Shown: positions 1 to 12,085, numbered from the stretch's first letter. The stretch: DNA of 64,000 nt from Exobasidium rhododendri (GCA_026210745.1 CP110632.1:3595001-3659000), one strand, 5' to 3'. Notes: generated by a model from the sequence alone, not told the origin. Program-made: numbers and translations.

Positions 1-1
1 G

Positions 2-2020
2 GGTTGGTCAGGCTCGCTCTCCCGTGTCTTACTCGAGAAGGGGCTGTGGCTAGAGGAACACATCGAGGAGGAGATCGATCTCAGGACAAACGCTATCGGA
101 GGATTGGACAATATGTGGATCCTGCTGTCTTCCGTGTCGAACTTCAACCCAGTGTGCAGTGCAACGTACACCTTCAAGCACAACGTTGAGCTGGCCAAGA
201 TGGAAGAGACTGTTCTCCAGCAAGTAGACACGTTTCCGAAGTACAAACAGATCCTCGCAAATACAGGCAGAAGGTGGCATGGCAGCACTTTCATCGATGA
301 TCCGAACTGGAGCGTAAAGAGGCACGTCTTCCAAGAGAGTCTTCCGGAGCCGGCTGGCAGAAAAGAACTAGATGATTATGTGAGTAGGAGAGAACGGCCC
401 TGAGAGGAAAGAAGAGGAGCGTAAGAACGGATGCACTGATCGAAGAGATACTGTCCTTGGCACCACGCAGACTGCACAATTTGTCGCGAGGGACTGGGAC
501 TTCTCAAAGCCTCTCTGGGAAACGATCATCTTCAACAACTTCAAGGATGAAGAGAGTGGAGCGGAGGGTGCCATGGTTACGAGGGGTCACCATACTCTGA
601 CTGATGGACAGGGATTTGTCATGTCCCAATTGTTCGTCTCTAGCTACGGCCCAGAGCTGGAGGCTATGATGCAGGACGGCCACACGACCCTACGAGCAGC
701 GCGACGAGGTACTGCCAAGCCTTCGAAACTTCACAAGTCCCTCAAACCGTTGGATACGTTCCACAACACACTACCGCTTCAGCTCGTCATGTTTGCCCTC
801 TTTTGGACCGTCTCGTTTCTGTCTTCCACACTGGAAATCTTAGGGATGGGGTATCAAGCAGCTATGTTTGCCTACTACTTCCTGACAACAAGTTGGAGAC
901 AGCGATATGCGACGAGTGAGTACAACGGACCCAGAGTCCCACAGAAGGAATTCAGCACAAGTCGAGCATTCCCGATGAGCGATGTCAAGAAATTGCAGAA
1001 AGCTTTCAGTGGGCCGGTACCGGGTGGTTGGATCGAAAGGGCGATTGGAAAGCCGAATGCGAGCTGGTGGAGTCATTTGACGCTCAACGATGTTCTTTGC
1101 ACAGTGAGTCGTAGAAGGAGAGGAGTAGCAGTAGCAGTGTCCTGTGTCCTCCCCTCTCACTGACTCTTGTCTATTACTCACCTCGCTGTAGATCATCGCT
1201 GATGTCATTGCAGACGAGCTAGAACATCAGCCATACGAGCCACTTCCCGGCATCTTCCCGCAGATCAAGCATTTCGCCAATTCCATCTTTCCCAATCCCA
1301 TCGCCATGATGATCCCAATCAGTATTCGACCAGTCGCCAACTGGGAAATGAGGAATTGGTCGACTGGTAGTATTGCATGGATACCTACGTCTTCCAACAC
1401 GAAACATGGCTTACCGATCGGCGCAAAGGCAATGCACAAGAGACTGCACGACAATGCAAAGGTGTTGAAATTACTCAAGAACTCAATTATACCGAGACTG
1501 GCATTCTGGTCCATTCAGATCACAGGCCAAGCACCCCTCTTGTTTCCAAGCTTGATGTGGACACCGTTGAAGTCGATCGTGCAGTGGGTGACTGAATTCG
1601 CGTTAGAGAGTATCTGTTGTGTTGTGACGAACGTTCCTGGTCCGCAAGGTGACGGAATCACGATGGCCGGATCAGAAGTGGTAAGTTGGGCCCCACCGTC
1701 TTCACTAGTCCTTTTCCGTTTTTTTATCGAAATGAGAGTGTACTGACCATACCATCCTCTCCTACCCCTTTTAACCTCAATTCCAGGTCCGTTGGGGCGC
1801 TTCTCCTCCTCAAGCGGGGAAAAATACGCTTGGAATCGGTATCATCTCGTACGCCGAGGGTGTTTGCATCACAATCGCCGCTGACCACGTCAGAGGACGG
1901 TACTCAGAAGGCGTTGCCCATAGGCTGACCGACAAGTTCGAGCAACGATGGAAACAGTACATTCAAATTGCAGATGAAGTCTTGGAACGATCAGAAAAGA
2001 GCAAGCAACGTAGGAGGTAG
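2..2020 (+). CDS. WES/DGAT-type wax ester synthase / diacylglycerol O-acyltransferase, 5' partial
   Basis: Likely transfers acyl chains from acyl-CoA to a fatty alcohol or diacylglycerol, making wax esters or triacylglycerol. Four exons fit: 2-379, 471-1103, 1192-1680 and 1787-2020. All introns are GT..AG of 88-106 bp and the frames join cleanly, giving 577 residues. The reading frame is open to the left window edge, so the start codon lies outside. The family catalytic motif HHxxxDG is intact as HHTLTDG (bases 588-608), and a conserved C-terminal NVPGPQ block is at about 1630-1650. A hydrophobic stretch at about 780-890 suggests membrane association. Downstream the gene converges on the peroxiredoxin gene. 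Family assignment rests on the motif and overall pattern; substrate preference cannot be read from sequence. Confidence 0.85.
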
Positions 2021-2496
2021 GATCTCAAAGGGAGTCTATGCGGCTAGGGCTAGCTTAGCTCTCCTTCACCTGATCACATTACCTGATCTTGATGCATTCT
2101 TCCTATGGCACGCGCGCGCCCTCTTCCCCCTCCACCACCGCTTCTGCTTCGTGTTCACTGTGCATGTTGTCAGAAGTAGGTCAGAAGACTAGGCAAGCGT
2201 CTCAATAATGTATGCTATAATCATTTCTTTTGAGTATTAGATGTTCCGTAGTGAATGACAGACGACGAAATAGAGTGCAGAAGCGATCCAAGGGGAAGGG
2301 AAGAGGCTAGACTTTCCAGAAGTAATGAAGACGGACAGGGAAGGAGGATGGTAGGACGTTGTGGTTATACAGGTGCATAGGATAGAGCAAGCAAGATTGG
2401 AAGGAATTACATCAAAGAAAGACAGCAAGACATGTAGATTAAGTAAGAGAAGGATGAAGGACTGGCGGGCAGGAGGTTTTGAAGGAAGAGAGAAAG
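2021..2496. other. Intergenic gap, convergent
   Basis: This is the 3' side of both flanking genes. The first part is pyrimidine-rich with a long CT-biased run (about 2100-2150). No gene, repeat or RNA was recognised. Confidence 0.6.
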
Positions 2497-5381
2497 CTAC
2501 CCAAAGGTCCGATTACTAAGGACGCTTTCTGCAATGGAGGGTCGCCGCGAGTTGAGAGAGCTTTGCAAGGCGTTGCTAGAAGAGTAGCCATCATAGTACG
2601 AAGCAGTGACGGAGGATCGACGTGCAAAATCAGGAAGTCCACTGATCAAAGCGGCTCCCTCTTCATGATGTTGGTGGCTGCTTGAAGACGAAGAAGGCGA
2701 CAGGGAAGGTTTTGTTGTTGGCTTGGGTGGGGGAGGGGGAGCATACGATGGGGCAGGTGCGACAGGTGGAGGATACAGGGGGGGAGGGTTCTGTCGGGGG
2801 ATCGTCTTCATTCGAACGTCATCCAGATGACTACTGCTAGTCATAGGTAAGGTCGACAGAGTATGCTCAGGGATGCTGCTGCGTCTCTTCGTCGCTGTGA
2901 GTCTCTTTGGGGAGATGTTGGTAGATTGGAGGGACTGCAGCACCCAGGCATTGTTGTTCGTAGGCCCGCTTATCGCACTGCCAGTGGACCCATTCACGGT
3001 ATCGTCCGTTTTGGCAGTAGGACTAGAGGGACTAAAGTTCGGTGTCTGCTTTGACTTCATCGACTTTACCGTGCTCTTGACGAACGGAAGTGATCGAAGA
3101 TTATTGCCCTCCTTTTTGGCTTTTGTTGGGGTGGCATTGTTGCTTGTGTTTGCCCCTTCTGCAGTACTACCGTTGCCTTGTGATTGACCTTTCTTGGCTG
3201 CCTGTTGCTGGCTTTGCTGTTCATTGAAGGGATTTGTGAACAAGGTAGCGTCGCGCATAGGTCGGATCAGGATGTCTGACTCATCGGGCTTCTGCATGGT
3301 GTCGACTCCTTCACCCTTCACGTAAGCAGAATCCCACGAGGAGGGATAGGAGCTTACTACGGGAGGGGGCACCCTCCTTGTTTTTCGGCCCGTCGTGGAA
3401 CTTGGTCGAGATGTCGTGAGACCCTCTGTAAGCGCGGAAGTCCGATCAGGACTTTTGTCGCTATGCAGATCGAGAAATGCTTGCTTGGGCGTGAGGGATG
3501 AGAAGTCCTCTTCCTCTGGATTCGCATCTTCCGGTACATCAGAGGGTGCCAAGGAACGTCTTGGTTGATCAGAGGAGTCAGCACAAAGTCGCTGTAAAGC
3601 AGTAGAAGGATTGACCTCCACTTCTTTGATACGTGCGACGTCATCACGCAAAGGCGACTTGACTCCTCTCTTCGGAACGATCCGAGTCACTATCGGCGAG
3701 TCGCCAACCAACACCTCGGAAGTCACCTGTGGCTTATTGAGATTGGCAGCTTGGACTATTGAATGTCGGGAAGCAATAGATGCGCTCCACTGACTTGATA
3801 TCACGGTAGGACTCACACCGTTCTTACTTGAATTCGATCCAGTTCGATGTCGGGAATGACCATTGAGACTACTAGGGGCCGTCGAGAAGGAGCCGACGTA
3901 CGAGTAGTCAGTCGTCCCATTTGTATTCCCTTCCTTGTCGCTATCGACTTCGGTGGTTGTGGAATTGTTCCGACTTCCTCGCGAAGAGATGGAGGCAAAT
4001 TGAGGAGAATCGTTGACGGTACGACCGAGGTTTTTGGAGCCAGATATACTCTTTGATCGCCTTGAGAAACCTTTGGAAGAGGTGGAACCGCTCGACAAAG
4101 TGCTTCGCTTGGACTGGACCGAGCCAGCTCTGGACATCGTCTCTTCTACTCGCTCCTCTTGTTTCGAATCACGTCGATTGACGCTCTTAGAAACGAGCGG
4201 AGGCGGAACATGGTCAGGTGACGATAGTTGCGATAGCATGTACCTCCAACTCTTCCAAACATTCTTATTGTGTAAGTCCTCTGTGGACATTTTGGCAGAC
4301 CGATCTACCCTCTCTTTCGATGGTGTGACAAGCAGTCCCTCAGACGATGCTCTCGTTCTTGATGTACTAGGTGACAACGGTGGCTTCGAGGGCGCAGAGG
4401 ATGTAGCTCCGTATCTAGGCGTCACATCAATCCCTCCAAAGCTAGCACTTCCTTCATCGCCATAAACTACTTGTATCATCTTATCCATCTCCTTGTCCAT
4501 GGTTGCAACCAGGTCATCCTCTGTCGCTACATGCTCATGGCACGCTCGGGATCGCTCAGACAGCTCGTCCTCCAATCGGATCAACCACCTCTCTGCGAAC
4601 TTCAAATGGCCAGCCGAGCTGCAGAGGAAACGAGGATTCTCAGCTTGAGAAGGGTTCCTAGATCCCGGTCATCTAAGATCTCATGAAGCAGACGACTCAC
4701 TTCAGAACACCCTCCGCCACTCCTCGAACAATCCCGCTCGGATCAATGATGAATGTAGAACGCATATCTACCATCCCCATCATGGTTCTTGAAACCCCGT
4801 ATAAGTCCATTGCTTTCCGCTTGTCGTCATGCAATATTCGATAGCCGAGGTGATGCTCATTCACAAACTTGTTTGATCTGTCCTGCGAGTCTTGGCTTAT
4901 ACCGATTACTATAGCTTGCAAATCGCTAAAGATTGGCGTCAGTTCAATGGCATCGCGAAAGAGACACGATTCTCTCGTGCAGTGGGGCGATCCTGCTAGA
5001 GGAAAGAAGCTAAAAGGGGCTCGACCTGTCAGATTTCCTTCGGACTATGGAGAACGGGAGCTGGCAACTACCTGTACTCACAAAAGGATGATAGGTCTCC
5101 CTAATTTCATTGTAGCATGCAGCGACTATCGGCGACACGGGCGAAAAAAAAACACCTTGCCTACCGTCAGCAAATGATGTGCTTCTCGCATTTCTCTCGA
5201 CACCACTCACGCAGAGCCTGCCTAAGTGATCAGGCAGGGTGATTTCAGGAGCATGCTTTCCCAGCAGAGGAAATTCCTTCCTTATTTTCAGTGGCAATTG
5301 TGTGTTAGCGGCAGCTTTAATAAGAGCATTGTTCTCTGGAAAGATCGGAAAAGCGCTGACTCGGGGGAGAAGAGGTGCCAT
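2497..5381 (-). CDS. PrxQ/AhpC-TSA peroxiredoxin fused to a long Ser-rich disordered tail
   Basis: A thiol peroxidase reducing hydroperoxides. Four exons read on the minus strand: 5381-5211, a 44-base exon 5125-5082, 5009-4701, and 4618-2497. They sum to 2646 bases (881 residues). The peroxidatic site SPHCTRESC has Cys82 in a PxxxSxxC context and a second Cys at 87, the CxxxxC spacing of PrxQ/Dot5-type enzymes. The fold then continues with VIGIS, TFIIDPSGIVRG and a terminal HLKFAERWL helix (to about residue 190). The last exon runs on for nearly 690 residues rich in Ser, Thr, Pro and basic patches, with a proline-rich run near 2730-2810. Typical PrxQ proteins are about 150-220 residues, so the tail is unusual. 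The splice joining enzyme and tail (intron 4700-4619) preserves frame and completes a normal peroxiredoxin C-terminus, which argues for one gene. ATG at 5381 is the first in-frame Met. Confidence 0.8.
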
Positions 5382-6203
5382 GTTTGCTCCTTTGAGAATG
5401 TATATAGATGTGATGGCCTGGGAAATGGCGATAGTGTATGCTGTAGACTGGTCTTGTATGTGATGTTGTACGTTGTAAATTAATTTCGCCGAACCTTGAT
5501 CTATCTTCTGTCTACGACTGGATTTCGCACAAGAGGCATCTCCACTGTTGCTGCTCTTCCTCTATTTAGAATCTGTTCTGCTGGGCCGAGCTATTCAATG
5601 AAGTAAGCGCAGAGGGGGAATGATGGCAAGAAGGGCAAGGAGAGTAGAAAGAAGGTGGAACAGGCTCCTACAAGCGGCAAAAAAAAGAGAATTGCTGCTA
5701 CTGTTAGACCTGGAAGTGCCTGAGCTTGGATTGTCAATTCGATTCCAACGGGCGCAAGTCTTCTAATACAGTAAGTGAAGACGTATTTGAATTACTGTAC
5801 TCTACTTTGTTTTGGAGGCGCCGAATGTAGTTAGATGAATGTACGAAGTCAATTCAAGTGGTGTACACAGCGTGCTAGTCTACAACTCAGAAACAAATCC
5901 CGGTTTACAGCATATGTATAGTCCGATAGTGTAGTGCATCAGTCAACGCTACACGCACTCTGGGGGCACAGCACGTCTCTGAATGCCTTTGACAAATACA
6001 GTTTCCTAAAAGAGCCGCAACTTTCTTTTTGTAATCGTAGTCCATTATCGCCGTCGATCAGCTCTTGCTCCACTTGCTGGTAATATACTACACACACACA
6101 CACAACACATATACACTCACTGTAGCTAGACAGAAGTCCCAAGGCACTCATCCGAGGTACGAATGAAGGCTAATCGATTCTAGCAAGTCTTCCTCGATAG
6201 CAC
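5382..6203. other. Divergent intergenic region, shared promoter space
   Basis: Upstream of both the peroxiredoxin gene (minus) and the FYVE gene (plus). It contains a purine-rich tract near 5610-5690 and a short CA run at about 6091-6104. No coding exon was recognised. Confidence 0.5.
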
Positions 6204-8939
6204 ATGACATCGTCACAACTATCCTATGCGGCCTATTCAAGTCATCGTCGCGGTCCATCATCGTCTTCTGTGAAGCTTGACAGAGAGGGCATCGCTACCA
6301 ACGATGGTCAAAGAGCCGTCGATGCTGTCCCCGGCAATGCATCTCTTCAGAGTCCGACGATCTTCGTCTCCAATACCTCTGCCGCTGAGAAGATGCCGGC
6401 GACGATGACCACAAATGTACATACTGTGCCACCCCTTCGTCGAGCGTCGACACAAACGGTCAGCTCCAATGATGGACCTCCTCCGTTACGAACTATATCC
6501 TCCCTTCGATCAGCAGCAACTTCGTCATCATCAGCATCAGCATCGTCTTTGTTGAGAGGCACCGCTAAGGGCGAAGGAAGTAGCAGTGATGCTGTATCGA
6601 ACAGATTGACAGCTCCAGATGCATCACCTTCCAATGCGCTCAGCTCATCCAGGCGTGCCGTATCGTCCTCTCTGAAAGTTCCACCCCTCAGCAACGGCTT
6701 TGCCGACTCTACCTCTTCAACAACGCTTGATGCTGTTCCCTCTGCAAAGACCATCAGTCATGCCAAGCGGCATTCATTCTCTCCCTCCAACGCTACATCT
6801 GCGACGGTTCACGTTCGATCTGCCTCCAGTAGTGTAATTCCACCGAACCTACCTCATCACATGTCAACAGCGCAACGACTTCGATCGGTGAACCCAACTT
6901 CGACGCAAAGTGGATCGTCTTCCCGTGCTTCTTCACCGAGTGGTACTCCCCGAGGGCTCTCACCTTCTCTGGAAGCGATGATGGATCGCAATCTACCTCG
7001 CTCATCTTCATACGTGCCCTTTGATGCAGAAGCGATTGGGAGAAGGACAACCTACCGACCAGGATTTCAGCCGAAGGGTGCATATAGAGTCAGGACAGAT
7101 GAATATATTGCTGCACGAGAGCGAACAAAGGACGGCAAGTCGGGTTCTTCATCAATACAACTTGGTGAGGAGACCAAGGCACGGACAGAGCTGGAATCAC
7201 AAAGACTAGAGCGAAGATTAGAAAAGGTAAGAGGAGAGGATTGGTGGTGCCGGGTAGGAGTACAGCTCTGACCTGAAGAGATTTCCGAAAATGTTCTTCT
7301 TTTGCAGTTGTTGGCCTTGTACTATGAGTCTGTGCCTATCTCTTTGGAAAGTATGCCCTCGTGGATGCCCAATGCCCTTCGGAAGACGAGGCAGATAGCC
7401 GAGGAAGAAAGACGGATTAGAGAAGAGGAGATGCGCATTGTCAAATGGGAAGAAGATTCTACCCGGAAGATCTGTCCACTGTGCCAGTAAGTCTTTTGCT
7501 CGTTTTCAAGTGACGCCACTACTGCTATTGGCTGAAGTGACCTTCTCATTCTTTCAAGAACTCCCTTTTCGCTGAGCCTACGAAAGCACCATTGTCGCCT
7601 ATGTGGACGAATAGTGTGTGCATCGCCTCATCTGTCTCAGCCTCCTGGTACGGATGCTAACCGCAATTCCAAAGAGGGCAATACAGACGGAAAGAAGTGC
7701 AGTAGCTTGATGGTAGCAGACGGAGTAGGAGGCACAATTATCAAGGACATGGCAAGGTGGGAGGACCGAGATCAAGCCGAAGGAGGAGTAATCAAAGAGG
7801 TAGCCGAGGGAGGCAAGCGAGGTATGCGAATTTGCAGAGAGTGTCGGGAAACCATCATGTGAGAAACGCCGCTCATTGAATGGCTGGATCGATTGAGAAA
7901 AAGCTTATGCTCCTTTCATTCTAGGCATCGACAGTACATGCTGGACGATGGAAGTATTCCAGCGTATCTACGTCTTTATGAAGCCCTTGTCACACTGCAG
8001 AAGGAGATTGAACAGTCACTTCCTGAATTTACAGAGATGGTGCTAGGGTTGCAGAAGCAAGATGCTGCTGCTGCCTTGGGCACAAATGCTTCCGATGAGA
8101 GAAGCGAAGATATCTTATCGCCGAATAAGGAAGAGACGTCGACCTCCGCAGCTTCTGCACTTTCAGCAATGAAGGCAAAGAATAAGACCATCCTGGCTCT
8201 TCAAAGAGATGCTGCACAAGCTAGAAAGCAGCTCTTGGCCAACTTCGCTAATTACGATCTGGTGGCGAAGAAAATACGCAATTTGGATGATGCAGGCAAC
8301 GTCAGTCTTGCTAGGATCAAGATGGCCATTTGGACAAAGGCGAACCTGTTCCTACAGCAGAATGTGAGAGGAAGGATGGGCGAGAAGAAGAAGAAGAAGG
8401 GTGGTAGTCTTTTAGCTAATCGTCTTGCGTCCATGAATAGATGTTCCCGCTGCAAAGCCTGCCAAAGACATCGCCAAGTAAAAAGGAGAAACCCAAAGCT
8501 CCTTTGGGCACGAACACACCAATGACGGACAACAGATTCCATTTGATCGATGCTCCCTTGACTAGTAGTAGTAGTAATAATAGTCAAGGATCCAGCACCC
8601 CCTCATCGGAAGCAAAGGCAAATGCTCGAACGATTGAGTTGGTGAAGAATGACCCAAAAGCAGCCAAGGAGTCGCTGGTAGTACTGGAGCAGCAGTTGAG
8701 TCTTGTGCTAGAGTATGCAGTAAGTCGAGCGTGATCCTGATGATGCTAGAGGGGTTTGGTGCAGAGAATTGAATGTAAGTCCATTCCCCCCCCCCCTCCC
8801 AACCCCTCCCCTCCTTGCTCTTTGTCGACAGGCAAGTGCAGCCAAAGCACGAAAGTTCCAAGACGCCAAAGCACTAAAGAGCAGCGCACAGGATCTTGAT
8901 GCAGAAATTGCCAGGCTGCGAAAGCTAGGTGTGTCATGA
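6204..8939 (+). CDS. PEP7: FYVE-domain endosomal tethering protein, PEP7/VAC1 - rabenosyn-5 type
   Basis: Binds PI3P on endosomes and links Rab5-type GTPases to vesicle fusion in transport to the vacuole (family knowledge). Six exons: 6204-7226, 7308-7486, 7559-7858, 7925-8363, 8441-8719 and 8832-8939, total 2328 bases (775 residues). Residues 1-340 are Ser/Thr-rich and probably disordered. The FYVE signature follows: a CPLC pair at the exon 2 end, then RKHHCRLCGR in exon 3. A low-complexity insert sits between this and the last zinc ligands CRECR. The C-terminal half is helical and Ala/Gln/Lys-rich, as in the rabenosyn Rab-binding region, ending in a short coiled segment. The FYVE intron interrupts CPLCQ|TPF. 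The N-terminal C2H2 finger of some rabenosyns is not evident. Assignment is strong for FYVE, good for PEP7. Confidence 0.82.
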
Positions 8940-9170
8940 GGGAGTCTCACGCATAAGCACGACACTGTACAGTGGATATTCGCCCATGTCGAAGCCGGAC
9001 AGGTTCAACATAAACAGATTGTATTTGTGGCATCTATGCTAGCCTGATATGTACACACTCTGGAATACAAATATACACGGTGACTGATACTCTTGAGAGA
9101 ACATTTTGATGGGAGACCTGCCCGTCTGTAAGAAAATCCATGGTACAATGGTATACAGAGAGAAATGGAA

Positions 9171-9249
9171 GGGGGGGGGGAAGACAGAATGGTGACACAA
9201 TACAGAAGCCCAGAGCAGAGAGGAGAGGAGAGGAGAGGAGAGGAGAGAG
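9171..9249. repeat. Poly-G run and GGAGA pentanucleotide repeat
   Basis: Ten consecutive G at 9171-9180, then about six GGAGA-type units at 9218-9249. Both are in the 366-base gap between two convergent genes (8940-9305), where nothing else was recognised. Confidence 0.85.
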
Positions 9250-9305
9250 GTCTCGTTTGACTGCTTGCATAGAAGGAGTGATACCTTTTCACAGATAGAA
9301 AGGAG

Positions 9306-10199
9306 TTACTGTAGGAGTCCCCACGTCACAGACTCGATTGCGGCAGGTACTATTCCAGTCATATTGGCAAGCTTCAAGTATGCGCCAGACATAAAGGTCG
9401 AGTTGCGAGGCGCGGTAAGGTCGTAGTCGGACAAGATTGCCTTTGTTGTCTTGTTGTTAGCTGGAGACCAGAGTTGAACCCACTTGCCACACGCTGTCGG
9501 CAGCGTATCGTTCTCAGCGTTACCCGACGGCCCAACAGAGATAGCGTCGACGCCGGCAGGAACGATTACGTCGGGGCAATTTCCATTGCCGATCTCCTTC
9601 CACCACGAAGGGACACCCGTGACTAGCTTGGTTGCTGTGTTTGTGGGTGTAGCGGTGGTCAGTACCGTATGAGCAGAAGGTGTGGCACTCGAAGTAGATG
9701 TAGGTGTAGCACTGCTGCTGCTGCTACTGCTGCTGCTGCTGTCGTCGTCATCGCTATCATCATTATCGTTGCTGTTGTCACTGCTGCTGCTCTTCTGAGA
9801 TGTGGAAGAGGAGGAGGAGCTTCCGCTTCCCCACACCCAGTTCACATATATTTCACCCACGCCCATGTCTCCGTTGGTGAGAGCAGAAAAGAGAGACGTG
9901 CTCATGTCAAGCCCCAGGTTAGGACAGGTAGGGCAAGAATCTACGATGGTTGCTTGTTGCGAATTACCACCGTAAGTGATAGTGATCGTCTGACCGCAAG
10001 CTCCACTGACTTCACTTGTCGATCCGTACTGAGCTGTGTTCAGAGCAACGACATGATCGCTTGCCGAATTATACCAGCCACAGTTGCCTAGACCGACAGC
10101 GTAGAAGGTTCCTCGACCGTAATTGTCGCGCTTCTGAAGAGGTAATGCAGAGACAATGGATGCCAAAGCGGCAAGGGAGATTAGGTGGGTGGAAAGCAT
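9306..10199 (-). CDS. Secreted RlpA/expansin-like protein with two double-psi beta-barrel units
   Basis: Single exon, 297 residues. The N-terminus is a clear signal peptide (hydrophobic to SALP) followed by a dibasic Kex2 site (LPLQKRD). Residues about 27-122 form an RlpA-like/barwin-type barrel with the paired Cys pattern GNCGWY, ACGQ and DSCPTC and the usual DMSTSLFSAL helix. A low-complexity linker of Ser, Asp and Thr follows. The last ~95 residues repeat the same order of blocks (GNGNC, TACGKWVQL, MSGAYLKL, VTWGLL) but the DSCPTC block is replaced by SDYDLTAP, so the second barrel is degenerate. Related fungal proteins bind or loosen wall polysaccharides; no catalytic role can be claimed. 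It is probably secreted or wall-associated. Confidence 0.8.
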   Translation of the reverse strand: MLSTHLISLAALASIVSALPLQKRDNYGRGTFYAVGLGNCGWYNSASDHVVALNTAQYGSTSEVSGACGQTITITYGGNSQQATIVDSCPTCPNLGLDMSTSLFSALTNGDMGVGEIYVNWVWGSGSSSSSSTSQKSSSSDNSNDNDDSDDDDSSSSSSSSSSATPTSTSSATPSAHTVLTTATPTNTATKLVTGVPSWWKEIGNGNCPDVIVPAGVDAISVGPSGNAENDTLPTACGKWVQLWSPANNKTTKAILSDYDLTAPRNSTFMSGAYLKLANMTGIVPAAIESVTWGLLQ

Positions 10200-12085
10200 G
10201 ATGCTGATGATAGGTAGGAAGGGGGAGGGCCGTAAGGAAGATGAAAAGAAAATGGGGAAAAAGGATACTTAGGGAGGCGACTTCTACTGTTCTTCATTTT
10301 AGTAGCTTGCGACAAGGTGCTCATCCCCTTCTCATACTCGAGCTTTCGAGGCTTCTGGCGAGAGGGCACAGCAGGTAAGCACACCTTTGCAATGCTCGTG
10401 TGAAAATTGCGAAACGCTCTGCCAGTATGCCTGCCTCCCTCTGGCGAGGAGTAAAACTCCCAGAAGAAGGAAGCAGCAGATGTAGCAGAGTTTAGGCAGA
10501 AAGCTAAAGTTGACCGGCTTTTGATCCGAAGGTGACATCTGCAAGCACGGTAGATCACTACTTTTCTACTTGAACTCCTGTCGAGAGCTGATATCACTAT
10601 TGCAATGCGAGGCAACAAACTCGAATAGAACAGGGGAGCATTGGAAACCTAAGATTCTAAACCTCCCCCTTTTCCCGCTCTGAGGGGGTATATTGCCTTT
10701 CTCTGGGGACCTGCATATCGTGCATAACTACGAAGAATAGGCGGTCCCTACAAAGGACGGAGAGGGAAAAGATGAAGATCATTCAGAAGAAAGACCCTCC
10801 CCTGCCATTCCGTTAGAGACAAGACAGAGATAGTCCAAAAACTTCTACCGATCGACGTTGCAGCTTGGCACTAGCGCGGTCGACAAAAAGCAGGGGTTAC
10901 TTCTTCTCAGCTTTGGAATCACCGTATACCAAATCAGCCACACTCCCGCGCACTGAAACACGCTAATGAGGGAAGAAAAAGATCGACTGGGGTGCATGGA
11001 AGAGCGCTGCGTTTGGTCTGATGTTACGATTTCATTATCGTGATAGAGTACGAACGACACTTGTCTACTGTGCCGTCTGAAGCAAGCTTATTAGCAAGAT
11101 TGCTAAATCGGCCTTTAAAGCAGTGACTAGTATGTGTTTGAGCGCTTCATCGCTGCGAAGAAGAGAACGTACCGTGGCAGAGGGAAAAGGAGCATCTCAT
11201 GACCTCTTGCCGATTTTGATGACAGTGTAAGTTGGTCGATGAAGCTATGCGTCTCATGGGAGTAGTACAGTGCAAACAGATCAGTCCTCTTGCCCAGGTT
11301 GTATCACATTGCACAAACTTTAATTCTCCAAGTGGAACGAGCAGGATTCACAATGCTCTGATTGATTGCAGGGAAGAGACTTCCATCACATTGAGCTACA
11401 ATTTAGAAGAATCTTTTTTTTTATTGCAAGACATTTGATACTTCCACGCGACAAGAAGGGTGCAACGAATAAACGCTACTACTGTCCACCGATACTACTA
11501 TAGTATCACAGTCAATCCCATCTTTGCAGATGGGAGAAAAGTGCGCTGCTGCAAAATCAGACGTTGTAAGCTGGCTGGACGGACAAGGTATCCGGCGCCT
11601 TTACTACATTTCTCAAGAGAGCAAAAGCTTTTGACGATCTGAATAGCCTGGGCAGGGCGTCGTAACCCAAGTTAGAATTGGTCGTAAACATAGATGGCCA
11701 CGTGAGCTGAAGCGAAGCACCTCCGCTTACGTAAGACTGCTGGCGCTATGGAATTTCATGGCTGGCCGTGGACAAGAAAGATAATTTTGGATATTTCAAG
11801 CGGAATAACATACCTCGTCAACCAAGCGGAAGGCAGGGCAGAAACCGCGGCTAAGCAGGCAAAAACTTTACTGCTCCCAGGGGTCCGTTCGCTTCTGCAC
11901 ACCAACTTGGGGAGAACATCACAACACACAAACATTCGTCCTGCCTCTCCACACTTGAAGCAGAAAGCGCCCAGTAGACGATCTCTATCTGTAATTCAGC
12001 TTGTGTCGACTAAAGACACAGTGGGCTAGAAGACTATACACAGCAAACGCGAAAGGCGAGGGGTTTCCTTGCCCCCTTCCTGCTG
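10200..12085. other. Long gene-free region between divergent genes
   Basis: The largest gap in the window, about 1.9 kb. Only short ORFs without family resemblance are present. CCCCT and AGGGG (stress-element-like) occur near 10667-10690. It probably holds two promoters and UTRs; a non-coding transcript is possible but not shown. Confidence 0.5.

Noticed and set aside
5010-5381. Continuous minus-strand frame after the peroxiredoxin start
   Set aside because: It reads through two introns; the alternative splice chain restores the conserved Prx active site, so this frame past 5211 is not coding.
10181-10618. 145-codon minus-strand ORF upstream of the secreted barrel protein
   Set aside because: Overlaps that gene's start, has no recognisable domain and an unlikely composition; probably promoter and leader sequence.
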